Assembly (NCBI GenBank): GCA_013285905.1
Contig: JABDGU010000019.1
Location: 1 to 32,595, forward strand
From: Bacteroidota bacterium
GTDB taxonomy: Bacteria; Bacteroidota; Bacteroidia; Chitinophagales; Chitinophagaceae
Direction: 5' to 3'
Length of the DNA: 32,595 nt
Positions within the stretch are counted from its first letter, which is position 1, and each line of letters opens with the position of its first letter. A program made the translations under genes and the position numbers. Under the pieces are notes generated by a model, which worked only from the letters and a program-made list of their open reading frames with translations, was not told the origin of the DNA and searched no databases. Shown in pieces: positions 8,881 to 16,066 of the stretch.

Positions 8881-9618
8881 TTAACTAATTAGCAATGCGC
8901 ACAAAATACCTGTTGACACGGCTGCATTCAGCGATTCTGCGCCACCCTTCCGCGGAATCGTGATCTTATGTGTCGCGGCATGCACAGTTTCTGCAGATAT
9001 TCCCTTCGATTCGTTACCTATTAGCAGCACACCGGCGTTTATTTTGTTGAACTTATATACATTCTCACCCCCCAGTACAGCTGCAAGAACCGGCATTTTT
9101 GTACCGGCTATAAAATCCTTAAAGCCTGACCTATGCAGATGCACCCTTAAATGACTACCCATACCTGCCTGTATCACTTTAGGATTATATATGTCCACGC
9201 AATCATCAGAACAGATAATATGTTGCACTCCAAACCAGTCTGCTATCCTTATGATGGTACCCATATTGCCCGGATCCTGTATATTATCTAATGCTATACA
9301 CCATTCGTTTAGCGGCAGGGCCGTCGATTCCTCCGCCATTGCTACTGCAAGCAATGCCTGGTTCGGTGTTTGCAGGCTTGATATCGCTTCCAGCTCATGA
9401 GGCAAAATACTGCATACTTCGGCTTCGGGATGCTTTTTCAGCAATGCCTCATTGTCTTTCAGCCAGCCCTCCAATCCTACTATCATTTGGATATTCGACG
9501 GGCTATTCAGCCATTCCCTGGCCATTTTGTCCCCTTCCACTATAAATACATTGTATTCTTTACGGAATTTTTGCTGGCTTAATGAGCGAATGTATTTATT
9601 TTGTGTCTTAGATAGCAT
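8881..9618 (-). CDS. TrmH/SpoU family RNA 2'-O-methyltransferase
   Basis: 245 residues from the ATG at 9618, preferred over the codon at 9627 because a promoter box lies between 9625 and 9632. The C-terminal SPOUT domain has all three motifs: IQDPGNMGTIIRIADWFG (motif 1), LLIGNESKGIS (motif 2) and IPRKGGAESLNAAVSTGILC (motif 3), which form the AdoMet-binding trefoil knot. The N-terminal ~80 residues (LSQQKFRKEYNVFIVEGDKMAREW) are the substrate-binding domain typical of rRNA methyltransferases of the TsnR/RlmB type. It transfers methyl from AdoMet to a ribose 2'-O; the exact rRNA or tRNA site cannot be told from the sequence. It is divergent from tamL, with only about 37 bp between starts. Confidence 0.93.
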   Translation of the reverse strand: MLSKTQNKYIRSLSQQKFRKEYNVFIVEGDKMAREWLNSPSNIQMIVGLEGWLKDNEALLKKHPEAEVCSILPHELEAISSLQTPNQALLAVAMAEESTALPLNEWCIALDNIQDPGNMGTIIRIADWFGVQHIICSDDCVDIYNPKVIQAGMGSHLRVHLHRSGFKDFIAGTKMPVLAAVLGGENVYKFNKINAGVLLIGNESKGISAETVHAATHKITIPRKGGAESLNAAVSTGILCALLIS

Positions 9619-9624
9619 CGGGTA

Positions 9625-9632
9625 CAAAACTA
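9625..9632 (-). promoter_or_regulatory. -7 box of the SpoU methyltransferase gene
   Basis: Plus-strand CAAAACTA is TAGTTTTG on the minus strand, a full match to TAnnTTTG. Its end is only 6 bp from the ATG at 9618, so the transcript would be leaderless or nearly so. A -33 TTTG is not clear. Confidence 0.5.
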
Positions 9633-9655
9633 TATTAATTGTTCTAAGCTAATAC

Positions 9656-12088
9656 ATGGCCAACAGAATTAAAGATCAAAACACAAAGCTACTGTTCAGC
9701 CTCTTTATGCTATCTCTATGTGTATTTTCAAGTTGCGACACCACAAAGTACGTCCCAAAAGATCAATACCTCCTTCGCCGCAATACTGTTATTTTATCTT
9801 CGGATAAAGTTATCACTCATAAGGCAGAAATGAAAGATAACCTGCAACAAATTGAATCTCAAAAACCAAATAGTTACTTCCTGGGCATCCCTTTCAAATT
9901 ATTGCTTTATAATTACCGCTATAAGAAATATCAGCAGGACACATCCAATTCCCACTTAAAAACAAAGTCTGTTCAAAGACCGGCCCTTGTGGATACGGCC
10001 CTGATACGCAAAACGGCATTTGATATGAAAAACTATCTCTACAACCAGGGATATTTTTATTCGGTGGTAAAGGATACCATCCTTCATAAAAAGAAGAAAG
10101 CCTTTGTTACTTATAAAATTAATGCGGGCAGCAACTACCTCATCAATAATGTAAGGTATAGCGCCGACGACAGCGCCATTGCTAAAATAATACACAACGA
10201 TTCTGATAATTCCACACTTGAAAAAGATAAGGAGTTTACCATGAATGCCCTTGAGGAGGAACGTAGCCGTATAGCTCTCTTATTAAGAGACCATGGCTAC
10301 TACCATTTTTCGCAGGACAATATCACTTATGAACTTGACACGGTAAATAAAGCCACTTTTCATGATGCTGAAAGCCCATTTGAGAGCGCGATAAACTTTA
10401 TTACCACCCAGAAAAGCAATAAAAAGCCAACCCTCGACATTTATATCACCATCAAACCTACCGACGATAGCCTGGCTTACAACGTTTTTAGTATAAAAAA
10501 CGTTACGGTTTTCCCCGATTTTAAAGATATGAATGACTTTCACGACGACAACCTGGTAACAAGGACTATCGATGGCATTACTTTCAAATACCATATACAT
10601 TATGTTAATGAAAAGGTCATTTACAAACATCTTTATCTTAGGCCGGACCGCCATTTTAGCCAAAGCGATTATGATAAGACTATCGTTAAATTAAATGAAC
10701 TGGGCATATTCCGCTCCATACGCATCAGCTTCAAAGAAGACTCGACGAACAAAAACCTTTTGAACTGCACCATGGCCCTGGGCCGTGCAAAAAAACATGA
10801 TTTTATCCCAACTATCGAAGTTTCCAATGGCTCTACTTATACCATCGGCAGCAGCCTTTCATTAACGCTCCGCGACCATAATTTCGCAAAAGGAGCAAAT
10901 ATCTTATCCATTACCGGCAATGTTGGGTTGGAATCAATTTATGACGATACCCTTGGCAAGAAATTCCTGAACCATTTTTTTGTATTAACAAAATTCTACA
11001 GCCTGAATGCTACCCTGGATTTTCCTAAATTCTTATCTCCAATAGGAACAAATGCCTTCAATAATTCAAATGTGCCACACACCATCATTGGCGTAGGTAC
11101 CAGTTTTATGAACCGCAGCCTTACGAACCGTACTGAGTATTTCACACTTGAAAACACAAGCCTAAACTTTACCTATAACTGGCATGAAACAAGTTCGAAA
11201 ACATGGGACCTTTCTCCTGCCTTCGTTAACATTATTCGCTTGCCTTATGAATCTGACTCTTTTAAAAATCGCCTCGATTCCAATGCGTTTTTGAAAAACA
11301 GTTATAAACAAAATTTTATAGAGGGGGAAAATATAGCATTTACTTTTTCGGACGCTGAGAAAAAAAGAGGCCAGAATTATTCTTACATAAAACTGGGGCT
11401 TGAAGAAGCAGGTGGCCTGCTAAGTGGCATTAATAGCATAGGTGCCTCTTTGAATAATCTTTATAAAATAGATTATGCACAATACACAAAGGTCGATTTT
11501 GACCTGCGGCATTATTTTACGCTTCCGCATTCTGTTTTCGCATTTCGTTTTGCGGGCGGCGTAGGCCTTCCCTATGGCCAGTCATCAGAGCTGCCTTATG
11601 TGAAACAATATTTTGTGGGTGGCCCCTACAGTTTGCGTGGCTGGCGGGTACGCTCCCTCGGGCCAGGTAGCTATATTAACACATCAAACACCAATATAAA
11701 CTACATAGACCAGACAGGCGATATAAAGCTGGAATGGAATGGTGAATACCGCTTTTTTATAGTCAACATGTTTTCGGGCTCTTTAAAGTTTAACGGCGCC
11801 TTTTTCGCAGACGCGGGCAATATATGGCTTGCCAAAAACGACCCCCAACAGCCGGGCGCACAGTTCGCATTAAATACTTTGGGCCAGGACATAGCCGCAG
11901 ATGTTGGCACAGGGGCACGTTTCGATATAGCGTCCATTTTTACCCTGCGCCTCGACTTTGCCATGCCCGTTAAAAAACCTTATGTCCTCACAAACTATGG
12001 CTGGGTGTTTAACCAGATCGCTCCTTTAGACCCAAGCTGGCGGGCCAACAATATTATCCTCAATTTATCAATTGGTTATCCTTTCTAA
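9656..12088 (+). CDS. tamL: TamL, BamA/TamA-family outer-membrane lipoprotein (Omp85)
   Basis: 810 residues. The lipoprotein signal peptide ends at a lipobox with C27 (VFSSC), the mark that separates Bacteroidota TamL from ordinary BamA. POTRA-like domains follow (about 100-380). The C-terminal ~400 residues form the 16-strand Omp85 barrel, with the conserved VGGPYSLRGWRVR segment near residues 654-665, the lid-lock element of the family, and a final aromatic residue (SIGYPF). TamL is the outer-membrane partner of TamB and helps insert envelope proteins or move lipids between membranes. Here TamB is not in the window. The gene starts at the ATG 9656, back to back with the SpoU gene. Confidence 0.93.
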   Translation: MANRIKDQNTKLLFSLFMLSLCVFSSCDTTKYVPKDQYLLRRNTVILSSDKVITHKAEMKDNLQQIESQKPNSYFLGIPFKLLLYNYRYKKYQQDTSNSHLKTKSVQRPALVDTALIRKTAFDMKNYLYNQGYFYSVVKDTILHKKKKAFVTYKINAGSNYLINNVRYSADDSAIAKIIHNDSDNSTLEKDKEFTMNALEEERSRIALLLRDHGYYHFSQDNITYELDTVNKATFHDAESPFESAINFITTQKSNKKPTLDIYITIKPTDDSLAYNVFSIKNVTVFPDFKDMNDFHDDNLVTRTIDGITFKYHIHYVNEKVIYKHLYLRPDRHFSQSDYDKTIVKLNELGIFRSIRISFKEDSTNKNLLNCTMALGRAKKHDFIPTIEVSNGSTYTIGSSLSLTLRDHNFAKGANILSITGNVGLESIYDDTLGKKFLNHFFVLTKFYSLNATLDFPKFLSPIGTNAFNNSNVPHTIIGVGTSFMNRSLTNRTEYFTLENTSLNFTYNWHETSSKTWDLSPAFVNIIRLPYESDSFKNRLDSNAFLKNSYKQNFIEGENIAFTFSDAEKKRGQNYSYIKLGLEEAGGLLSGINSIGASLNNLYKIDYAQYTKVDFDLRHYFTLPHSVFAFRFAGGVGLPYGQSSELPYVKQYFVGGPYSLRGWRVRSLGPGSYINTSNTNINYIDQTGDIKLEWNGEYRFFIVNMFSGSLKFNGAFFADAGNIWLAKNDPQQPGAQFALNTLGQDIAADVGTGARFDIASIFTLRLDFAMPVKKPYVLTNYGWVFNQIAPLDPSWRANNIILNLSIGYPF

Positions 12089-12189
12089 CACTCCAAGTTA
12101 ACCGCCCATTTTATTGACTATCACCTTATTAGCACCAAATTCAAATCACCTGCCTTACACCTGATTCTATAATTTCCCAAATATCAAGC

Positions 12190-12197
12190 TATCTTTG
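12190..12197 (+). promoter_or_regulatory. -7 box of the arginase-family gene
   Basis: TATCTTTG fits TAnnTTTG and ends 7 bp before the ATG at 12205, predicting a leaderless or very short-leader transcript. No good TTTG is seen 19-20 bp upstream. Confidence 0.5.
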
Positions 12198-12204
12198 ACA
12201 CCCA

Positions 12205-13152
12205 ATGCGTAATATAAAGATCATAGAAGTAGGTTCTGAAATAGGTGCCGGTACCCGCGGGGCAAGCCTGGGCATTGACGCAATAAAAATTGCCGCCCTC
12301 GACTTTATGAGCAGTTTTTTCGTCAATTTTCCCAGCGAGGTAGTGGAGACCGAAAACAGGCTTTTATACGAGCCCGTCGCTTCGCCCTATGCCAAACGCA
12401 TACAAGGACTTTGCACCATGTACGAAAGGGTAAGTAAGGCAGTATCCGAAACCTTAAAATCTGGCCTTTTTCCCCTGGTGCTGGCGGGCGACCATAGTAC
12501 CTCCGGGGCCACCATAGCAGGCATTAAGATGGCAAAACCCAAAAACCGGCTGGGCGTGATATGGATAGATGCCCATGCCGACATTCATACTCCTTATACC
12601 ACCCCTTCGGGCAACATGCACGGGATGCCTTTAACAACCGCACTGGGCATGGACAATTTAGAGAACCAGGTGCACAACCCCGATGCAAAAACAATTGATC
12701 TCTGGAATAAACTAAAACACATAGGTAAGATCCAGCCCAAAATACTGCCCGAGGACATCGTTTACATCGCCCTCCGCGATTTCGAAAAAGAAGAGGAATT
12801 TCTCATCAAAAAGTACAACATAAAAGTAATACCCGTGCAGGAAGTAAGGCGCAAAGGCGTTGAAAACGTGGTGAGGCAAACATTATTGCACCTTAATAGT
12901 TGCGACGATATTTACGTAAGTTTTGATGTGGACAGCCTTGATAGTTCCATCTCCCGCGGCACGGGCACCCCTGTGAGTAATGGATTAAGGGAACGCGAGG
13001 CAGAAGACTTAATGGCATCTTTTGTGCAAAACCACAAAATATGCTGCGTGGAGCTTGCCGAAGTAAACCCCACGCTCGACAAAGAAAACCTGATGGCCGA
13101 GATTGCTTTCAATATCCTGCAAAGGAGCGTGAACTTGTTGCTGCTTAACTAA
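12205..13152 (+). CDS. Arginase/agmatinase-family ureohydrolase
   Basis: 315 residues, the normal family length. All six binuclear Mn ligands are present: H97 in AGDHS, D122, H124 and D126 in WIDAHADIH, and D241 and D243 in SFDVDSLD. The substrate loop segment SGNMHGMPL and the end-of-core motif EVNPTLD are also present. SGNMHGMPL and EVNPTLD are typical of arginases (N-x-HG in the substrate loop and V-P-D for the core), so arginine hydrolysis to ornithine and urea is the best guess; agmatinase or a related guanidino hydrolase is possible. It is cytoplasmic. It follows tamL after 116 bp with its own -7 box and converges on the metal cluster, ending 28 bp from it. Confidence 0.85.
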   Translation: MRNIKIIEVGSEIGAGTRGASLGIDAIKIAALDFMSSFFVNFPSEVVETENRLLYEPVASPYAKRIQGLCTMYERVSKAVSETLKSGLFPLVLAGDHSTSGATIAGIKMAKPKNRLGVIWIDAHADIHTPYTTPSGNMHGMPLTTALGMDNLENQVHNPDAKTIDLWNKLKHIGKIQPKILPEDIVYIALRDFEKEEEFLIKKYNIKVIPVQEVRRKGVENVVRQTLLHLNSCDDIYVSFDVDSLDSSISRGTGTPVSNGLREREAEDLMASFVQNHKICCVELAEVNPTLDKENLMAEIAFNILQRSVNLLLLN

Positions 13153-13180
13153 AGGAGCAAACTGGCGCTCATTAAACAAA

Positions 13181-13594
13181 TTAATTGCTGGTAAAATTAA
13201 AGGGCACTATCATAGTGTCTTGTTTACTGACAGGCACATTAGCCTCTGACTTAATATTTGGTTGGGGATATCCTAAATGCACACCATATGCCATAATAAA
13301 ATACTGTCCGTTCTTAAGACTATCAAATATTGCCTGCGATGTAGTGTCTATTGGATTAAACGACACAGAATCATCGTAAATACCATTTGCAGGAACATCT
13401 TGTGCACCATATTTTATATATGCCATCCCATTGGTAAGATTTATGGGAATGCCGTAATGGTCTGACCTTATAATCAAAATAGCATTGCCGCCCTTGCCGC
13501 CACCGCTTATTGTATCGTTTGGTTTTTTACATGAAAGTGCTGTAAGCAGAACCAGGAAGACGATAATAAATACCGAAAAGCAAATGGGCTTCAT
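13181..13594 (-). CDS. Small lipoprotein, GGGKGGN family, copy 2
   Basis: 137 residues with a signal peptide and lipobox (LTALSC). After the Cys there is the GGGKGGN motif, then a small domain with NLTNGMAYIKYG, YDDS, NPIDTTSQAIF, NGQYFI and YPQPN. All of these are shared with the neighbouring gene at 13601-14014, so the two are tandem paralogs, and the fold looks like a small beta-sandwich. I recall unnamed relatives with GGKGGNA...IKYN...GxYDDS in Bacteroidota; no function is established. It is the last gene of the minus-strand metal cluster, 6 bp after its paralog, and converges on the arginase gene. Confidence 0.8.
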   Translation of the reverse strand: MKPICFSVFIIVFLVLLTALSCKKPNDTISGGGKGGNAILIIRSDHYGIPINLTNGMAYIKYGAQDVPANGIYDDSVSFNPIDTTSQAIFDSLKNGQYFIMAYGVHLGYPQPNIKSEANVPVSKQDTMIVPFNFTSN

Positions 13595-13600
13595 ACTGAT

Positions 13601-14014
13601 CTAATAATTAGAAAAATCCAAAGTAACTGCAGTGGTACCTGTTTGACTGATTGTCAGCGGAGCCTTCGATTCTAAATTAGGCTGGGGATAGGTACTGTGA
13701 ATGCCATAACAAAGTATAAAGTATTGCCCGTTTGTCAAACCGGTAAAGACTGCCTGCGATATTGTATCTACAGGGTTAAATGCCGCCGAATCATCATAAA
13801 CTCCGTTTGACGGTGCGTTCAACGTACCATATTTTATATATGCCGTTCCGCTTGTAAGATTTATCAATACCCCACCGTGTGCAGGCTTGATGACTAAAGT
13901 ATCATTGCCGCCTTTGCCACCACCACTAACACCATTGTCTTTGTGGCAACGCAAGGAACTTAAAGCCAAACCGGCAAGAAGAAGTATCGTGATGACATTC
14001 AGATAGCGTTTCAT
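13601..14014 (-). CDS. Small lipoprotein, GGGKGGN family, copy 1
   Basis: About 137 residues from the ATG at 14014; the TTG at 14023 in front is less likely. The signal peptide and lipobox are followed by LRC-H-K-D, the GGGKGGN motif, NLTSGTAYIKYG, GVYDDS, NPVDTISQAVF, NGQYFILCYG and YPQPN. It has a Cys in the same region as the Met of the paralog. It lies 14 bp after the stop of the upstream outer-membrane protein gene and probably shares its transcript. The shared motifs with the next gene show a recent tandem duplication. A His in the PAHGG turn lies where better-known relatives have HHG; metal binding is only a suggestion. Confidence 0.8.
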   Translation of the reverse strand: MKRYLNVITILLLAGLALSSLRCHKDNGVSGGGKGGNDTLVIKPAHGGVLINLTSGTAYIKYGTLNAPSNGVYDDSAAFNPVDTISQAVFTGLTNGQYFILCYGIHSTYPQPNLESKAPLTISQTGTTAVTLDFSNY

Positions 14015-14028
14015 ATAATGCAATTTAA

Positions 14029-15063
14029 TTAATCTACACTATGTTTTTTATTAAAATAAAAATATTTCTGAACACCCACAATATACAATGGATAATCGTG
14101 CAGGTAAGATTTATTGACCAAAGGGAAGGCCATAGACAGATCGATCCGTATATCTGACCGCAAGATGCACTGCACACCGGGATTTGCCTCAATATAACTA
14201 CAACCCTGTAACGCCGGGTTAGAATTGGGGAAAGTGATGTAATTATTATACGGCGCAAAAGGGCTTTCAATTTGTTTCACTGTTGCTGGCCCATATGTTT
14301 TTCCCGTAAACTCCATATATATATTCCAGTTGGTTTCCCTGTAGTTGGAATAATGTTGGGGATATAAAAGATAGCCAAGGGATAAATTGTAGATAAGGGC
14401 ATCAGGATATATAAGTATGGTAGGATAAGACCCGTTGATAGATATATTATCATATGTATTGCCATCAAATTCTTTTGGAATGATAAACCCTCCGGTAAAG
14501 GATGCAGCAAAATGTTTTATGAGGTAAGTAGCAATTATGCCCGCACCAATGCCTGTATTATGGTCTTCAAGTACAGGTTCTGCAAGGTGCGATTGTATGT
14601 TTATATAAGATGCTTCACCATAAGCAGCCATCCTGAAATGCTGGTTTTGGCCATCAGAACTAAAAAAGCGGTATTGTGCATACAGATCAACACCGTCAAA
14701 TATATAAGGGTATTGAACACCCTGCTGCACGGGAGTTTCATTAGCAGTAGGTACTGTGCAGGTATGGCAATGCGTCACAAAATCAAATGGCAGGTCTTTT
14801 TGATGATAATTGGAAACTACCGTAGTCACCGCTATTGTTAGTTTTGGCGTGAAACCATACATCAGCTTTAAAGCAATAATATTCCTGTACAGGTTAACTT
14901 CTTTATAGTCTATGTCCGACAATCTAACACCCAAAGCGTTTTTAGGTACAACACTTGCCGGCTGGTTAAGCGGAAACAACTCCTGTGCCTTCACTGCGAT
15001 CGAAAGCAGTATAACTGACACCGTAAAAAAAAGCTTCCTGGTATTGATACTACATAGTAACAT
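14029..15063 (-). CDS. Outer-membrane beta-barrel protein with HCHTC motif, metal cluster
   Basis: 344 residues with a signal peptide (MLLCSINTRKLFFTVSVILLSIAVKAQ). The rest alternates hydrophobic and polar residues as in an outer-membrane barrel of the phenol/MetA degradation transporter type (YGFTPKLTIAVTTVVS, TGGFIIPKEF, YNLSLGYLL, YIVGVQKYFYF). A predicted loop holds H98-C99-H100-T-C102, an unusual cluster of soft-metal ligands. The start ATG at 15063 overlaps the HMA gene stop by 14 bp, so translation is probably coupled. Its place between an exported HMA protein and two lipoproteins suggests a role in metal entry or sensing at the outer membrane. This is inference. Confidence 0.75.
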   Translation of the reverse strand: MLLCSINTRKLFFTVSVILLSIAVKAQELFPLNQPASVVPKNALGVRLSDIDYKEVNLYRNIIALKLMYGFTPKLTIAVTTVVSNYHQKDLPFDFVTHCHTCTVPTANETPVQQGVQYPYIFDGVDLYAQYRFFSSDGQNQHFRMAAYGEASYINIQSHLAEPVLEDHNTGIGAGIIATYLIKHFAASFTGGFIIPKEFDGNTYDNISINGSYPTILIYPDALIYNLSLGYLLYPQHYSNYRETNWNIYMEFTGKTYGPATVKQIESPFAPYNNYITFPNSNPALQGCSYIEANPGVQCILRSDIRIDLSMAFPLVNKSYLHDYPLYIVGVQKYFYFNKKHSVD

Positions 15064-15565
15064 AATAAGTTTTGCCGGTGTTGTTACTGCAATTGTTTTT
15101 TAGATTAGGTTCCCATTTTTTATACTCTTTTTTTGGCAGGAAATTCTCGCCTACAAATTTCAGCGTTACGGGCCCGTTCAATTCCTTTTGTGGCACCTGC
15201 ACAAACTGGTATTTGTCGCCTTGGTAATCGAAACAATAACCCTGAGACACATTTACATGATTGAATAAAAACTGTGCTTCCAGCGAGCGTACCGAAAAAC
15301 CCGCATCCTTTACTGCCTGCGCTATTTTGTTTACATCAACTTTTTTCTGTTCCTTAAAAACCACTTTGCCATCGGTATGTTCCAGGTTCATGTCCACATC
15401 TTTCACAAAACCAAGCTTCCGTATCTGTATCTCCACACTCCTTGTACATTGCGAACAGGTAAGCCCGTTCACACCTATTTCCACTTCTTTAAATTGCCCC
15501 GTTGATCTATATGAAAAACAAAGGCAAAATATTAACAACAAAGGCCCTATTGATCTCCGATTCAT
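15050..15565 (-). CDS. Exported heavy-metal-associated (HMA) domain protein
   Basis: 171 residues from the ATG at 15565 (an in-frame GTG/ATG-like start at 15601 is less likely because the signal peptide then starts late). The signal peptide MNRRSIGPLLLIFCLCFSYRSTGQ is followed by a ferredoxin-like HMA domain (GVNGLTCSQCTRSVEI, with C37-x2-C40, KLGFVKDVDMNLEHTDGKVVF, VNKIAQAVKDAGF). A ~80-residue extension holds another Cys in GYCFDYQGDKYQFV and one near the end (NNCSNN). HMA domains bind Cu(I) or related soft metals through the CxxC. An exported HMA protein would act as a periplasmic metallochaperone. It overlaps the next outer-membrane gene by 14 bp. A Fur-like palindrome lies 35 bp upstream. 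Confidence 0.85.
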   Translation of the reverse strand: MNRRSIGPLLLIFCLCFSYRSTGQFKEVEIGVNGLTCSQCTRSVEIQIRKLGFVKDVDMNLEHTDGKVVFKEQKKVDVNKIAQAVKDAGFSVRSLEAQFLFNHVNVSQGYCFDYQGDKYQFVQVPQKELNGPVTLKFVGENFLPKKEYKKWEPNLKNNCSNNTGKTYYVTM

Positions 15566-15599
15566 GATAGTAAAATTACGAAAAAACCTGCTTCCTGAC

Positions 15600-15615
15600 A
15601 ATGATTATTATCATT
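15600..15615 (-). promoter_or_regulatory. Fur-like palindrome upstream of the HMA gene
   Basis: AATGAT, spacer TATT, ATCATT: a perfect 6-bp inverted repeat, close in sequence to the AT-rich Fur box (GATAATGATAATCATTATC pattern). It is 35-50 bp upstream of the ATG at 15565. It may let the HMA part of the cluster be controlled separately by Fur, Zur or another metal repressor. Confidence 0.4.
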
Positions 15616-15673
15616 ATACTGCCTATTAGACGCTTATTTCCACCCAAAAGTATAAGCACAGCTATAAAAAATC

Positions 15674-16066
15674 TTAATTATTTTTTGCGCCCTGCTGTAT
15701 CCAGTTAAGTATCTCCGTTTGCTGGCTAGTCGGTAGTGCCGGATTGGGATATTTGGGCATTTCGGGCTGCGAACCTGCTATCTCAACATATAATAGGCTG
15801 GATGAGGGATTAGATGTTGAAATAAGTCCCTTTGAAATAATGCTATTATATGCGTCACTACTATCAAAATTAACGAACTGGTTGGTACTATTGGCGCCCA
15901 AATGGCAACTGCTGTTCAGCGTGCAACTACTGGTAAATATCGGGATAATATCCTTACTGAAACTCACCGCTGGTGTTGGATTGCTTTTGTTAGTACAAGA
16001 GAACATTGGCATCATGCTGACCAGCATGATGCCAATGAAAACTATTATCCTTTTTTTATTCCTCAT
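15674..16066 (-). CDS. Small cytochrome c-like lipoprotein (Cx5CH)
   Basis: 130 residues from the ATG at 16066; the longer reading from 16108 would put a non-signal stretch in front of the signal peptide. The signal peptide ends at a lipobox with C24 (MFSC). The core is a cytochrome-like domain of the planctomycete/Bacteroidota type: FSKDIIPIFTSSC48-TLNSS-C54-H55, then Met103 in QPEMPKYPNP, and the final TEILNWIQQGA helix. The spacing C-x5-CH is wider than CxxCH, so heme binding should be tested. The ATG overlaps the stop of the MbnP-like gene by 11 bp, so the two are probably translated together. It could carry electrons or bind copper at the outer envelope. Confidence 0.7.
   Translation of the reverse strand: MRNKKRIIVFIGIMLVSMMPMFSCTNKSNPTPAVSFSKDIIPIFTSSCTLNSSCHLGANSTNQFVNFDSSDAYNSIISKGLISTSNPSSSLLYVEIAGSQPEMPKYPNPALPTSQQTEILNWIQQGAKNN
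16005..16036 (-). promoter_or_regulatory. Perfect 14-bp hairpin within the cytochrome-like lipoprotein gene
   Basis: ATTGGCATCATGCT (16005-16018), loop GACC, AGCATGATGCCAAT (16023-16036). It lies inside codons 11-21 of the signal peptide. A stem this long in coding sequence is unusual and the mRNA would fold strongly starting 30 nt after the start codon. It could slow the ribosome or adjust the ratio of this gene to the overlapping upstream MbnP-like gene. Confidence 0.5.
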
